DNA from: Chara braunii
Taxonomy: Eukaryota > Streptophyta > Charophyceae > Charales > Characeae
DNA: 30,971 nt
Direction: 5' to 3'
NCBI GenBank assembly: GCA_003427395.1
Contig: BFEA01000003.1
Location: 1,239,472 to 1,270,442 of the forward strand
Below are positions 8,604-17,866 of the stretch, one piece after another. The position numbers and the translations under genes were made by a program. The notes beneath the pieces are model-generated. The model made no database searches and had not been told where the DNA came from. It worked only from the letters and a program-made list of their open reading frames with translations. Every line of letters begins with the position of its first letter. Position 1 is the first letter of the stretch.

Positions 8604-9687
8604 AGTATAAGTTCGAGATGTGCTCAAAAGCAAATGGGCGTGTTGCATTCCACGCTTAAGTGGTGGATGTGGCTTAGTTTTTAAAAAATGGGTGTGTCGC
8701 GTTCCACCCGTAGTGGCCAGATACAGTCCTCAAAGCACTGGTGTGACTTCCACACACCTCTGTGAGGGCCTTTACCAATGTCGCTGGATTCGAAGTTCTT
8801 AGGGGGGAGGGGGTCCCCTCACTGTGGGCCTGAGTAGCTGGAAGTTAATTCAACGCGGCCTCCACGTTGAAATTTTCAACCCACAGTGAAACAGCATTAA
8901 ATCGGCGGTTCAACACCGATTTGACAGGATTCACCGTGGCCCGGGAAAGGGCAAAACAGGCTGTTGGGGTCAGGTACGCGGTATCTGGTGTGGTGGGAGT
9001 GCCTGGGCAAAACCCCATGCATAAGAAAAAGAAAAAGAATCGGAAAAAAAATAAAAAGATAGAAAACTGTCTGGGTCACAAAAAAAATGTCGTTTTTGGC
9101 AGGCAGCATTCGTTCGCACCCGCGCCGTCGGGAGTTTGGTGGCCAAGGGATAAGAGGTGGCCGTTGTCACCACATCCGTTATTTAGTGTTTGGACGCCCG
9201 GTGGAGTGAGAGGGAGGGAGAGAAAAACAGAGAGAGAGAGAGAGAGAGAGGAGGGGGGGAGAGAGCGGTTCGACATGGAACCGCATGTGGTCGGCGCTTT
9301 TTGCCATATGGCAGGCGCGTACAACCTGTCAACATCCTTGCCATGTGCAAACACACGGACCAGCAGCGTGCATGGAGCGTAGACTGCGGAGCGGGAAGCA
9401 GCAGCGCTAGTGTCGATCAGATCACCAGCGGAAATCGAGTGCAGCAGCGGTGGCAGGGCAGCATCGACCGGAGCAGCGGTATCCAACAACGTCAAAGCGG
9501 CAGGCGGCGCTGACGCATCTGCCCACGTGGTGTTGAAACGCATTGAAGTCTATTTTCAACGTATTTCAATGCGGTTCAATGTGCGCTGACAGCGCGTGGA
9601 TTGGGCAGATTCAGCCAGGGGGACCCCCACTTTCAGCTCCTGACTAACGGGTCACAACCTAAAATTAGGGTTTGGGGGTCAAATTTT
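8604..9687. other. No gene; (GA)n run and a small palindrome
   Basis: A (GA)n tract lies near 9228-9251. A foldback GCATTGAAGTC...TTTCAATGCG lies at about 9540-9577, and a related TTCAAC-rich stretch at 8850-8915. Frames open here are low-complexity. Confidence 0.45.
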
Positions 9688-9969
9688 ATGTTTTTGAGGT
9701 TTTTTTTCTTGCTTGTTTTTGTTTTGGTTCAAGGTTGCTGTGCCAAATTGGGTTTTGTTATAAATGACATCAGAAGTTGTTTGAAATTGGAGGCCTCCGT
9801 TAACCGCCTCTCCACAGTTAGGGATGTCGATAGAAAGGGGGTGAAGATGATGTCATGCAACCACTGTGGCCAGGTGTTCCGAGGGACAATGTATAACGCC
9901 GCACGACACTTTATGCAGTTGAACTACTGCGGATCTGTTGCAGACTACACGTTGTACGAGATAGCGTGA
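9688..9969 (+). pseudogene. Zinc-finger fragment resembling a hAT-transposase N-terminal (BED-like) finger
   Basis: The first ATG in frame is at 9688; a second pair of ATG codons precedes the finger at 9847. The recognisable part is CNHCGQVFRGTMYNAARHFM followed by QLNYC, a C-x2-C-x13-H-x6-C arrangement (cysteine codons from 9856). Spacing and sequence resemble BED-like zinc fingers at the start of many hAT-family transposases and transposase-derived plant proteins. A T-rich tract ending TTCAAG at 9733 could be a splice acceptor. The frame stops at 9967-9969, after TLYEIA, and the downstream DNA becomes a 38-G run, so no catalytic domain follows. I infer a broken or truncated transposase-related gene; a short host gene or first exon cannot be excluded. 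Confidence 0.45.
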
Positions 9970-10034
9970 CACAGCACATTTTTGACAGCAAGTACACGCG
10001 GGATTGGGGAGTGGATGTGTCGAGGGGATTTACA

Positions 10035-10072
<38 letters not shown>
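10035..10072. repeat. Homopolymer of 38 G
   Basis: An uninterrupted G run, followed after AGTTC by another G run. It could form a G-quadruplex. Its true length is doubtful because homopolymers are poorly assembled. Confidence 0.95.
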
Positions 10073-10073
<1 letters not shown>

Positions 10074-10190
10074 GTTCGGGGGGGGGGACTGACGAGCGTG
10101 TGCTAGACACCGGGCAGGGCGATGGCGGAGAGGACATTATAGACCTGGAGGGGGGGCCAGAAGTCGGAGGCGGGGAGGGCAGGGGCAAGG

Positions 10191-10284
10191 AGAAGGGTCA
10201 CGAGGGTAACACCGACTTCCAGAGGCGCGAGGCAAGTAGAAGGGTCACGAGGGTAACACTGACTTCCAGAGGCGTGAGGGTAAC
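10191..10284. repeat. Tandem duplication, 47-bp unit
   Basis: AGAAGGGTCACGAGGGTAAC starts copies at 10191 and 10238; both continue with CTTCCAGAGGCG. Both lie in a frame open from 10004 to 10537 that has no recognisable protein motif. Confidence 0.85.
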
Positions 10285-11137
10285 TTGCCTCTTGGGCGGT
10301 GACGTCGAGGCTGCACGGCCTCCACACGACCGGTACCTCCCTCCCTTTCGGAGGGAAACATCATTGCAGGCTCTGATATGGTCCGCAAAGGCCCTAGACT
10401 CAGGCTACTTGGACTGCCGCCTACCTCTAGCCTACCGCTACTGGGCCTCTACAAATGCCAACTTTCGTCTTCTTCTGGTCAGCCCCCAGTTCCCGACCCG
10501 CTGCCCAAGTGTTGCGGGCCTATTCCCTGCAACTTGAGTGTTTTCGCCGTTGCAACCCTCAAAGTCATGGCCACAGGTAAGTACCGGCCCTGCGGGCCTC
10601 ACCACATACAGGCCACAGACACACTCAGGCGTACGTGCACTCAGACAGGAACACGGACCAGCAAGCACACACGCTTACAGAGAATTAGAAAACTCAGCAG
10701 AACGCAGGAATCTCTGCAAGGCATACATTCCAGTGGCAAAACCCAGAAATCAGCAGTGTTCTGAGTCTGTGTTTTGGCAGGTCATGACAATTATTGAAAA
10801 AAAAAAAAAAAAAAAAAAACACCAGTACTCTTTTCCCTGCTATCACTACAGTGCTGTGACAATCGGGCAAGATTGAATATGTCCTCCCGTTGCAGACCCA
10901 TATATCCCGCCCGTAAACACACCGCACTTCGGGGAAACACTGGTCGTTTAACTAGGAGTGTGCAGGGTACCTGGCCAGGGTACTGGTGGTTTAGCTAAGG
11001 AGGAAAACGTCAAGGGGTCAAAATGCCACTAACCTCCCGGGAGGGCCTCGTTTCTCCCCTCCGTAGGGTTGGATTTCACCTCCCCTTTACTGGCAAAAGC
11101 AGCCTTGGGAATCTGCTTCATTGACTTAGCAAGTCTG
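10285..11137. other. No confident gene; strong donor-like site at 10576
   Basis: A GGCCACAG|GTAAGT match to the 5' splice consensus lies near 10576. The preceding sequence is open in two frames, but neither translation is recognisable. An A run occupies about 10797-10819. Confidence 0.35.
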
Positions 11138-11751
11138 GTTCGGGGCCCAAGTACCACTTACCCGAGTTCTCGACGTCTGACCGTAAGTCATGGAATTCAA
11201 CCGCCGGCAATGCAGACTCTGGCCAAGCGGGACTTGCCCCCAGGGGGTGCCAGGTGGGATTTGATCCCAGTTGGTGCCAAGTGGAGCTGGGCCCAGCAAA
11301 TAATGGAAATTAACTGCCAGCAATGCACAATCCGGCGGATTCCGGCCAAGTTGCACTTGGCACCCCAGGGGGTGCCTAGTGGGATTTGGTTCCAGGGGGT
11401 GCCAACTGGGATTTGGCCCCCAGGGGTTACAAAGTGGGGCTGGGGTTCGGGGCCAAAGTCCCACTTACCAGAGTTCTCGACGTCTGACCATAAGTTATGG
11501 AAATCAACCGCCGACAATGCAGACTCTGGCCAAGTGGGACTTGCCCCCGGGGGTGCCAGGTGGGATTTGATCCCAGTTGGTGCCAAGTGGGGCTGGGCCC
11601 AGCAAATAATGGAAATCAACTGCCAGCAATTCACAATCCGGCGGATTCCGGCCAAGTCGCACTTGACCCCAGGGAGTGCCTAGTGGGATTTGGCTCCAGG
11701 GGGTGCCAAATGGGATTTGGCCCCAGGGGTTACAAAGTGGGGCTGGGGCCC
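11138..11751. repeat. Tandem duplication, 307-bp unit, two copies
   Basis: Copies start GGTTCGGGGCC at 11138 and 11445 and share GTTCTCGACGTCTGACC (11166, 11473) and AATAATGGAAAT. Each unit has sub-repeats of GGGATTTGG and CCAGGGGGTGCCAA. The minus strand stays open through both copies (11197-11655), but the translation is a repetitive Pro/Trp/Leu sequence with no known motif. I read it as a tandem repeat, not a gene. Confidence 0.85.
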
Positions 11752-11975
11752 ACAGGTAGTGGTCGCTGACAGTTACTGAACTTGGAGGAATGTCACAGAA
11801 GTGGACAGTGTCATCATCATCCTCGTTGTTCAGATCGGGAGTTCAAATCCTGTTCAGTACACAAAGTGAACTGATGAAGCTCGTTGAAAAAAGAAATGCC
11901 AGTGTAGTGCGGCGGAGGTAGTCTTTGTTTTGTCATTTTTTTTCAAGTGGAGGTAGTCTCTATAGACTCTGTACC
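11752..11975 (+). repeat. Possible SINE fragment (B box only)
   Basis: GGGAGTTCAAATCCTG (about 11839) resembles a pol III B box and is followed by about 40 bases and an A-rich stretch (AAAAAAGAAAT, 11887). No A box is convincing upstream, so this is at most a 5'-truncated or diverged copy. Confidence 0.35.
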
Positions 11976-12330
11976 GGTCGTCCCGGAATAGAAAAGTATA
12001 GTCATTGTAGCTGTATTTGTTTGGGGAAACTTTCATTCTAGATACGGGGAGAATGACCGTACACGGCGTCCAGTCATTTTTGGGGGGAAGACGGTTATGG
12101 TTGGATTGTGAACCTTTGGGCATCAGAGCTGTATTTGGAGCAACTTTCAGTCTAGGTACAGGGATAATGACCGTGCAGTCTTTTGGGGGGAAGACGACCC
12201 TTGGGGGAAGAGGGTAATGGCTGGATTGTGAACCTTTGGGCATAAGAGCTGTATTTGGGGCAACTTTCAGTCTAGGTACAGAGATAATGACCGTGCAGTC
12301 TTTTTGGGGGAAGACGACCCGTTGTTTGTG
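11976..12330. mobile_element. Family A-related element with 120-bp tandem duplication (copy 4)
   Basis: Family A sequence (GTCATTGTAGCTGTATTTG, AATGACCGTACACG, GGGGGGAAGACGG) is followed by two 120-bp units. These start at 12091 and 12211 with variants of GGATTGTGAACCTTTGGGCA, each carrying a half element (CTGTATTTGG..., AACTTTCAGTCTAGGTACAG, ATAATGACCGTGCAGTC). GTGAACCTTTGGG recurs in part near 12653. It appears to be a rearranged, partly amplified foldback. Confidence 0.7.
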
Positions 12331-13247
12331 GTGTTGCTATGAATCCTGTAGACCATCCTTGCGGAGGTGGAGAAGGACGTACAAGAGGAGGCCGGAAGGT
12401 CCATTTCTTCTTGGGGAAACCCAACCGAAGGTGGATTTTGGGATTGAATCATTGAATTCATTGAATTCATTGAATTCATTGATTGCTCTATAGCTTACCG
12501 AAATCGTGAGGAGCGTAAGTTTTCTTTCCTTCTTTGTTCAGTGGGCAATAGAACAAAATCATCTGCTGACGTAAAACAGACGTCTGCTGAACGAAGGTCT
12601 TGCCTTTGCATTTGTTTGTTTCTTGGAATGAGATAGGTCGGTAGTGGTTGGGTTTTGAACCTTTGGGAGAAGATACACATCCTCTTGGAGTCGTTTCATC
12701 TTACCTGAAGTCCCCTTACCCCCCCCCCCTCTCTTGCTGCATGAACCCCAGGCGTTTTCCTAAAATGGTAAACTAATGGAGATGGGAGGAGGGAACTTTC
12801 CTCTCAGCAGTGAGTGCTTTCCCTTTTGCCCAGCTTTTCTTTCCTTTGTTGGGTTTCTGTTTTGTGGGACGTGCAGTTTGTCTCCTCGGCCTGTTGTTTG
12901 TCATTTTGTGTAACTTTGCTCATGAATACAATGATTACAATCATAATTGAATCATTTCATCGGAAATTCATACGTAATATATTTTTCTTTCATTCGCAAT
13001 TCCATGTGTTGGTTGACTGGATCCGCAACCCCCTTTTTTTTTTGTTTTCCCTTTTCCTTTCGCTAGACTGGATGTGCAACTCTCCAGCATGCTTGTAATG
13101 GGAGGGGACCAAAAATCAAAAAAAAAAAAGAAAAGAGGGAAGTACGCTCATGCCATATCAGAGTTTCATAGGGGGGCAAAAAAGAACATGTGCCGGCGAA
13201 GAAACCAGGCGCGAGTTCAAAACGGGCAAATGAAAGTACTGCGGCCA
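12331..13247. other. No gene; 9-mer repeat at 12445-12485
   Basis: ATTGAATTC is repeated about four times at 12445-12485. The rest is T-rich, with a C run near 12718-12728, and has no gene I can support. Confidence 0.5.
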
Positions 13248-13336
13248 TGGTGTCAGGCCGGGTGTCATATTTTACAGGGGTCGGTCGTGGTGTCAGGCCG
13301 GGTGTCATATTTTACAGGGGCCGGCCGTGGTGTCAG
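13248..13336. repeat. Tandem repeat, 40-bp unit, two copies plus a partial
   Basis: TGGTGTCAGGCCGGGTGTCA starts units at 13248 and 13288, with a partial third at 13328. The two full copies are nearly identical. Confidence 0.9.
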
Positions 13337-13505
13337 ATGGGGAAAGGGAAAAAAGAAGGGGAAAAAAAGCGCAACGGATGCTTTTCGACCGAAATTGCCA
13401 CTTCGGTGGCGCGTTTTTCTTTTATCGTTTGCTGCTACGAACTCAAAACCTGTCGGCGGCGGACATCCGCAGGGTTGGTAGGACCTTTGGGGCAAGGTCC
13501 TACTA

Positions 13506-13645
13506 CCAAAGAGGATCGGATGTGATGCCTGAATTTGGACGGGTTTGTGGAGAGATGCAGAAATCGCGATTGAAATGCGTTTCTGCATCTCTTTGTAAAA
13601 GACATCCAGATTCAGACTCTCAAATTCTCGATCCAATCCTCTTTG
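13506..13645. mobile_element. Foldback element, family G
   Basis: The left arm ACCAAAGAGGATCGGATG... and the right arm ...GATCCAATCCTCTTTGCT are inverted repeats. The inner arms (GAGAGATGCAGAAA and TTTCTGCATCTCTTTG) are nearly perfect. A right-arm relative lies at 21325-21378, and pieces of the left arm form the tandem array at 4518. It ends exactly where family A copy 5 begins. Confidence 0.75.
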
Positions 13646-13762
13646 CTACCTTCTTTTTCATCCCCGGAACTCCACGTACGGTCATTATAACTGTATTTGA
13701 GGCAACTGTAAGTCTAAATACAGCTATAATGGCTGTACGTTGTATTCGGGGGAAGAAGGTAG
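13646..13762. mobile_element. Foldback element, family A copy 5
   Basis: The arms run from CTACCTTCTTTTTC and from its inverse ending GGGGGAAGAAGGTAG, with the core ACGTACGGTCATTATAACTG. TTG flanks both ends (13643-13645 and 13763-13765), a candidate 3-bp target duplication. Confidence 0.82.
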
Positions 13763-13989
13763 TTGCACCTCACTCCTGTGCTGAGTCGGCTGACTACTCC
13801 ATTACAAAAGTCCATGCTTAAATGATGACAATTCTTTTTGTTTCTTTTTCTTTTTCTTTGTTTTTCTTTTTTCCTTTTACTTTTTTTGGTTTTATACAAG
13901 CTATAATGATGACACTGTTGCCCTGTTTCCTTTTTTTTTGTTTTTTTTTTCCTTTTCTTTTTCCCTGTTTCTGTTGTGTTTGCCCCCTG

Positions 13990-14649
13990 GGGTGAAGTCC
14001 CACCGCCGAAGTTGAGTTTTCTCAACGCTGAGCTTTCTATCACGTGTGGCATGGTGGGACGGAGCTCTGCCATTGATGTATTGAGAATCTAAGGGTACCG
14101 AAATACAGGAGAATATCCTATTAGATTTGGTCATTTTGTAGAATTTTTCTTTGACGTGGAATCCGTTTTGTAGTATGCGTTGGCGCTTTTGGTTTGGGCG
14201 GGAAGCCATTTTCCATTGAGAAAACTACCCTACCGAGGGTAGGGTACATTTCTCAACGTATGTGCCTTTTTTTTTTTTTTTTTTTTAAGATATCATTACA
14301 CCCTGAAACGGAGGAACTCTGACAGCTGTGTTTGGGTCTCTCGCATCTAACTCTCTTCCTTCTTTGGGCAATGAACGCATCTGGCCATCCATGTTGTCCC
14401 TGTCCATTTTACGAATGGTGACCTCCTGTCCCCTCACCACGGGAAGTATCCTTTTTCCACGGAGACATTCACTTCCGACTGTGCCAGACATGTTTCATTT
14501 CTCCGAGTTACTTAATCAAAAATAAGGAGAAAAGCTGTTTCTAGCGTTTTTTTTCAGTTTTTTAATTTTTTGTTTCGAATTTGTTAATGCCAAAATGGTG
14601 TCACACGGTTGCGTTTTCTAAGCTAAACTTGGGCGGTGGGACTTCACCC
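13990..14649. mobile_element. Family E inverted-repeat element, 660 bp, CTG target duplication
   Basis: Terminal repeats GGGTGAAGTCCCACCGCC are perfect at both ends and extend imperfectly for about 27 bases. CTG flanks the element on each side (13987-13989 and 14650-14652). Inside are GAGAAAA/TTTTCTC stem motifs and a short palindrome at 14225-14240. A 68-codon frame lies on the minus strand (14285-14491) but matches no transposase I recognise. It is a probable non-autonomous DNA transposon. Confidence 0.8.
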
Positions 14650-14698
14650 CTGCTGTTTGTCTTAATTGGTGGATTTAACAGATATTGACTGTCATTTC

Positions 14699-15165
14699 TT
14701 TTTTTTCTTTTTTTTTAAAGGCTAATTCTTTGAGCCCAACCAATTCAATTACCTGTCAAATCTGGACAGGACGGCCTTTCAGGCCTTTTTTATTGTCATT
14801 ATAGTATTACAGGGAACCCCGTAGCAGCCACATCCGTGCTCAAGCCTCCAACGAGGGAACATGNGGGAGCTGCACCCACCAGCAGGTGCGATACCTGCTA
14901 CAGCAGGTGGGCGATACCGGCCAGGGGTCAGCCGGTAGCATCAGGACCGAGCTTCTTCGATGGGCCAGTCACTGTACCTCCCCTCCGGTCCCCTCCCTCT
15001 ATGAACATCAGCAGTCTCTGCTCAATGCCACTCGGGGGGACCAACGGCATATCTCTAGGTGGCGGGCGCCAAGCTTGCCCAGGAAGGTACATGAGGCCAA
15101 TGGGGATTGAACCCAAGACCTCCTGAATGCCACTTCCGTGCCTTACCAACTGCGCTAGGCCGCTG
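14699..15165 (-). mobile_element. Complete tRNA-derived SINE with 18-bp target-site duplication
   Basis: On the minus strand the element starts with a tRNA-like head. Its A box is TAGCGCAGTTGG and its B box GGGTTCAATCCC (about 15100-15160). A body of about 370 bp and an A-rich tail (the T tract at 14699-14715) follow. It is bounded by perfect copies of GATATTGACTGTCATTTC at 14681-14698 and 15166-15183. Such long duplications and an A tail are hallmarks of LINE-driven retroposition. A short stem (AAAGGCCTGAAAGGCC) lies near its 3' end. One unresolved base is at 14864. Confidence 0.92.
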
Positions 15166-15274
15166 GATATTGACTGTCATTTCAATAATGAAGGGTTTGA
15201 ATTTTGAAGTCAATGCCCTCTGAGCTGGACCCCTACACTGTGGTCAGACAAACAGGTACTACATGCAGATGTGA

Positions 15275-15399
15275 GGCTGTACTCACGCTAGCACTATCGT
15301 AAATGTATCTGACCTCATTTACAGTCAGAGCGGGATGCGCCTGACCACAATTACACCCATAAAAAAATGGAGTAGAAAGGTCCTAGTGTGAGTATGCCC
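15275..15399. mobile_element. Foldback element, family D copy 1, TGA target duplication
   Basis: The ends GGCTGTACTCACGCTAG and CTAGTGTGAGTATGCCC are inverted repeats 125 bp apart, and TGA flanks both sides (15272-15274 and 15400-15402). Confidence 0.75.
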
Positions 15400-15441
15400 T
15401 GAGTGTATCAAAGGCAATCTGAGTGCCCCAGGGCATACTCA

Positions 15442-15660
15442 GGCCTGGTCCCCACAGGAATTCCGCTGGAAAAGACGTCTGCACAAAAAAGGACGGGGGA
15501 AGAATTTTGGAAACTCTGGAAAGAGTTCCCCGGGGACCCCACCGCGGAATGAGATTTGCGGCAAAATGACATCAAAAGTTTCCCTAACAGGAAACGCCCC
15601 TACCCACCGTCCCGAAAAGGAAAGTGGTGGTTTGTCCTGGTGGCAAAACTGCATCACACG
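15442..15660. mobile_element. Partial family C element (C4)
   Basis: It begins GGCCTGGTCCCCACAGGAAT after TCA, matching the family C terminus, and continues with GGAAAA/TTCC-rich sequence. I find no matching right end, and its interior match to C1/C3 is not clear by eye. It starts just after a family D-like end (GGGCATACTCA). Confidence 0.5.
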
Positions 15661-15693
15661 CATTGTACAATGCTGCTAATGGGTCCTGATCCC

Positions 15694-15745
15694 TGGGTCC
15701 TCATTTCTAGCGTAGGAAGCAGCACACTAGAAATGAGGACCCCCT
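15694..15745. repeat. Perfect-arm inverted repeat
   Basis: GGGTCCTCATTTCTAG and CTAGAAATGAGGACCC are exact inverse copies separated by about 20 bases. This could be a small foldback element or a remnant. Confidence 0.85.
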
Positions 15746-15748
15746 CAT

Positions 15749-15885
15749 TTTCTTTTGTTTTCTTTTTTTGGGAAGGGTGGCAGCTGTGAGATATCATCAT
15801 TGAATTGACCGGCCCCACGCATTTCAGAATGATTTCATTCTGTTCATCTGATAGTATCTGGATTCTAGCTTGAGTCTGTAGACCT
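15749..15885 (-). mobile_element. 5'-truncated tRNA-derived SINE
   Basis: On the minus strand, the end of a tRNA-like part (GTCTACAGACTC, GAATCCAGAT) is followed by a body with GGGGCCGGTCAATTCAATGA and an A-rich tail (the T-rich 15749-15769). The body aligns with the copies at 6500-6635 and 21654-21760. The A box is missing. Confidence 0.7.
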
Positions 15886-15895
15886 CGCCACACTC

Positions 15896-15955
15896 CTCAC
15901 CAAATGCGAGTCAAAATTCGTGAGGAATTCAATTGGTGACCGCCCACCAAACGCG
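15896..15955. repeat. Dispersed direct repeat (partner at about 16855-16920)
   Basis: CGAGTCAAAATTCGTGAGGA and the following ATTCAATTGGTGA recur as TGAGTCAGAATTCGTTAGGA and ATTCAGTTGGTGA about 960 bp away. Both continue into CACCAAAC. Confidence 0.75.
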
Positions 15956-15956
15956 C

Positions 15957-15964
15957 TCGTGCTT

Positions 15965-15995
<31 letters not shown>

Positions 15996-16103
15996 CGCTT
16001 GTGCTCGCAATCGATGACTAGAGGCATTTTTTGACAGAATAGCAAAACTTGCTGTATCTTTGCAGTCACACTTTACCCACCCCCCACCCACCCACCCACC
16101 CAC
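15957..16103. repeat. Microsatellites (GTGCTC)n and (CACC)n
   Basis: A hexamer array based on GTGCTC spans 15957-16008. A CACC-type array follows at 16077-16103. Confidence 0.9.
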
Positions 16104-16513
16104 CAAATTCGCAATTGGTGTGGCAACTGGCAGCGGCCTGCAGGCCCCCGCCGGGTTGACCAATTTTCTACCACCTCTAGAGGTGTTGGCAGTGTTTCTT
16201 TTTCTGAACCCACGAGCTTGAAGAAGCGAATTTTTTTTATTTTTTTTTTTGAAGAAGAAGAGAATTGCAGCCATTCCTCGACCACTTTTGCTGTGTGACC
16301 GCAAAGGGTACAGTCGAGTCACCAGATTTGATCACCAATGACTGGTTTCCCTGTTTGTCTGTTCAATTCAGAATCCTTTTCCTTCATATACAGAAAAGGG
16401 GCAGTACCTCTCCCCCCCAAAAAAAGGGTGTACCTCTCATCAATGACTGGTTTCCCCGTTTGTCTGGGCAATTTCGCGAACGGTGAGGAGTCGGGGGAAT
16501 TGTCTTTTCCAAT
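16104..16513. repeat. No gene; 104-bp spaced direct repeat
   Basis: CAATGACTGGTTTCCC...GTTTGTCTG occurs at about 16336 and 16440. The rest is unremarkable, with T runs at 16229-16250. Confidence 0.55.
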
Positions 16514-16900
16514 TTGCTACCCCTGTGTGACTGCGCACTGCTGCAGAGTGGCGAACAGGGAGTAGCAGGCGCGACAAATTATGATGTTTTGCTACCGGTG
16601 TGTGAGTATGCTCTCACCAGACACGAGTCGAATTTCGCTGTTTCGCTACCGGTCTGTGAGTATGTCCTCGCCAACCGCGAGTCAAATTTTGCTTTGCTAC
16701 CCGTGTGTGGGACTAGGGCCTCACCGAACGCGAGTCAAGTTTTGTTTTTTGCTACCCGTGTGCGAGTCTCACGGAACGCGAGTCGGCTCGCGAGCTATTC
16801 GGTCTATGGTGAAGTTCAAGTTTTGCTTTTTTGCTACCCGTGTGCAAGTATGCCCTCACCGAACGTGAGTCAGAATTCGTTAGGAATTCAGTTGGTGAGG
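16514..16900. repeat. Degenerate tandem array, about 50-60-bp unit, roughly six copies
   Basis: Variants of GCTACCCGTGTGTGAGTATG followed by CCTCACCGAACGCGAGTCAA recur at about 16514, 16597, 16646, 16697, 16753 and 16835, separated by TTTTGCTTT-like spacers. The frame 16514-17137 is open through it, but its repetitive translation argues against a gene. Confidence 0.8.
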
Positions 16901-17247
16901 AGCACTCACCAAACATGCTTGAACTCCCACCCAGATACTCCTCTTTTTGGTAGGAGCTTTTCGGGTGCTGGATCTGTCCAGACTGCAGGTCTGGACATAA
17001 TTTTTGTTTTTTACTTTTTGTCTTCAGTGCTCTGCTGGTTGGGATATAATTCCATGCAACGAGAGCTTTGGTGCGGTGGTACGGCGAGGCATGGTATTGG
17101 TGAGTTTTCCAGGCATCGCCGCTTCGGTGAAAACTGACCAATGACGTCGACCAACCATTTTCGAGCTCGAGCGCATCAACTATTTTCAAGTTTGGTGAGC
17201 AGTGCGGGAGGCCCTGTATTTCAACAGCTGATGGGTGTACCAACTGA

Positions 17248-17479
17248 AGGCATACTCACACTACCGTCTTCTTCACGTGAATAGAACGCCGGGTCATTAC
17301 AGCGGTATTTGGTTACAACTGTCAGTAGAGATACGGCTGTAATAACAGGGCGGTTTATTCGGGTGAAGATGGGTAGCACGCTTTTACTTGTTTCTGGACG
17401 GAACTGTGGGCAGATGCATACACGTTTGGACGGAGATGCGGGGAGATACATTTTAGATGGTGCTAGTGTGAGTACGCCC
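17248..17479. mobile_element. Foldback element, family D copy 2, TGA target duplication, containing a family A element
   Basis: The ends AGGCATACTCACACTA and TAGTGTGAGTACGCCC are inverted repeats. TGA flanks them (17245-17247 and 17480-17482). A family A element begins 13 bases inside the left end, which suggests A inserted into D. Confidence 0.75.
17261..17376. mobile_element. Foldback element, family A copy 6 (nested)
   Basis: The arms CTACCGTCTTCTTCACGTGA and ...GGGTGAAGATGGGTAG are imperfect inverted repeats with family A core positions (GGGTCATTACAGCGGTATTT). This is the most diverged recognisable copy. Confidence 0.7.
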
Positions 17480-17523
17480 TGAGCTGGGCTGGTTGGTTCG
17501 TTTTCTTCCTTTTGTTAACAACA

Positions 17524-17645
17524 GGCCTGGCTCCACTAACCCACCAAATTATCGAGCATAGAATGGATCTTCTGCTAGAACATGGGAAGACACACAGCCA
17601 TGTTTTCTGTCTTTTGTCCATGTAGAGAGTAGTGGAGCGACGCCC
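17524..17645. mobile_element. Foldback element, family B copy 4
   Basis: The ends GGCCTGGCTCCACTAAC and GAGTAGTGGAGCGACGCC are inverted repeats. The element is 122 bp and carries the family interior in inverse orientation (GGATCTTCTGCTAGAACATG). No exact flanking duplication is found. Confidence 0.75.
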
Positions 17646-17681
17646 AATGTCTCTGAAGAAACCCATGGTTGGTCTGCCTTT

Positions 17682-17803
17682 GGGCCTCGCTCCACTACTC
17701 TAGAAATGCACATAAGCCAAAAATCATGGCGGTGTATCTTTCTATGTTCTAGAGGAAGATTCACTCTCGTTTTGCGCATTTTGAGAGTAGTGCAGAGACG
17801 CCC
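17682..17803. mobile_element. Foldback element, family B copy 5, TTT target duplication
   Basis: The ends GGGCCTCGCTCCACTACTC and GAGTAGTGCAGAGACGCCC are inverted repeats 122 bp apart. TTT flanks both ends (17679-17681 and 17804-17806). The interior carries TTCTAGAGGAAGATTCACTC. A further half element (GGGCCTCGCTCCACTACTG) starts at 17811 and ends near 17866 at GGACAGTAG. Confidence 0.85.
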
Positions 17804-17866
17804 TTTCTCCGGGCCTCGCTCCACTACTGTCCGCTATACGATTTTTTGGAAAGTGTGTGGACAGTA

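Noticed and set aside
11197-11655. 152-codon minus-strand frame
   Set aside because: It lies inside the 307-bp tandem duplication and is a repetitive Pro/Trp-rich translation, so not credible as a gene.
16514-17137. 207-codon plus-strand frame
   Set aside because: The first half is a translated 50-60-bp degenerate tandem array; the rest has no recognisable domain.
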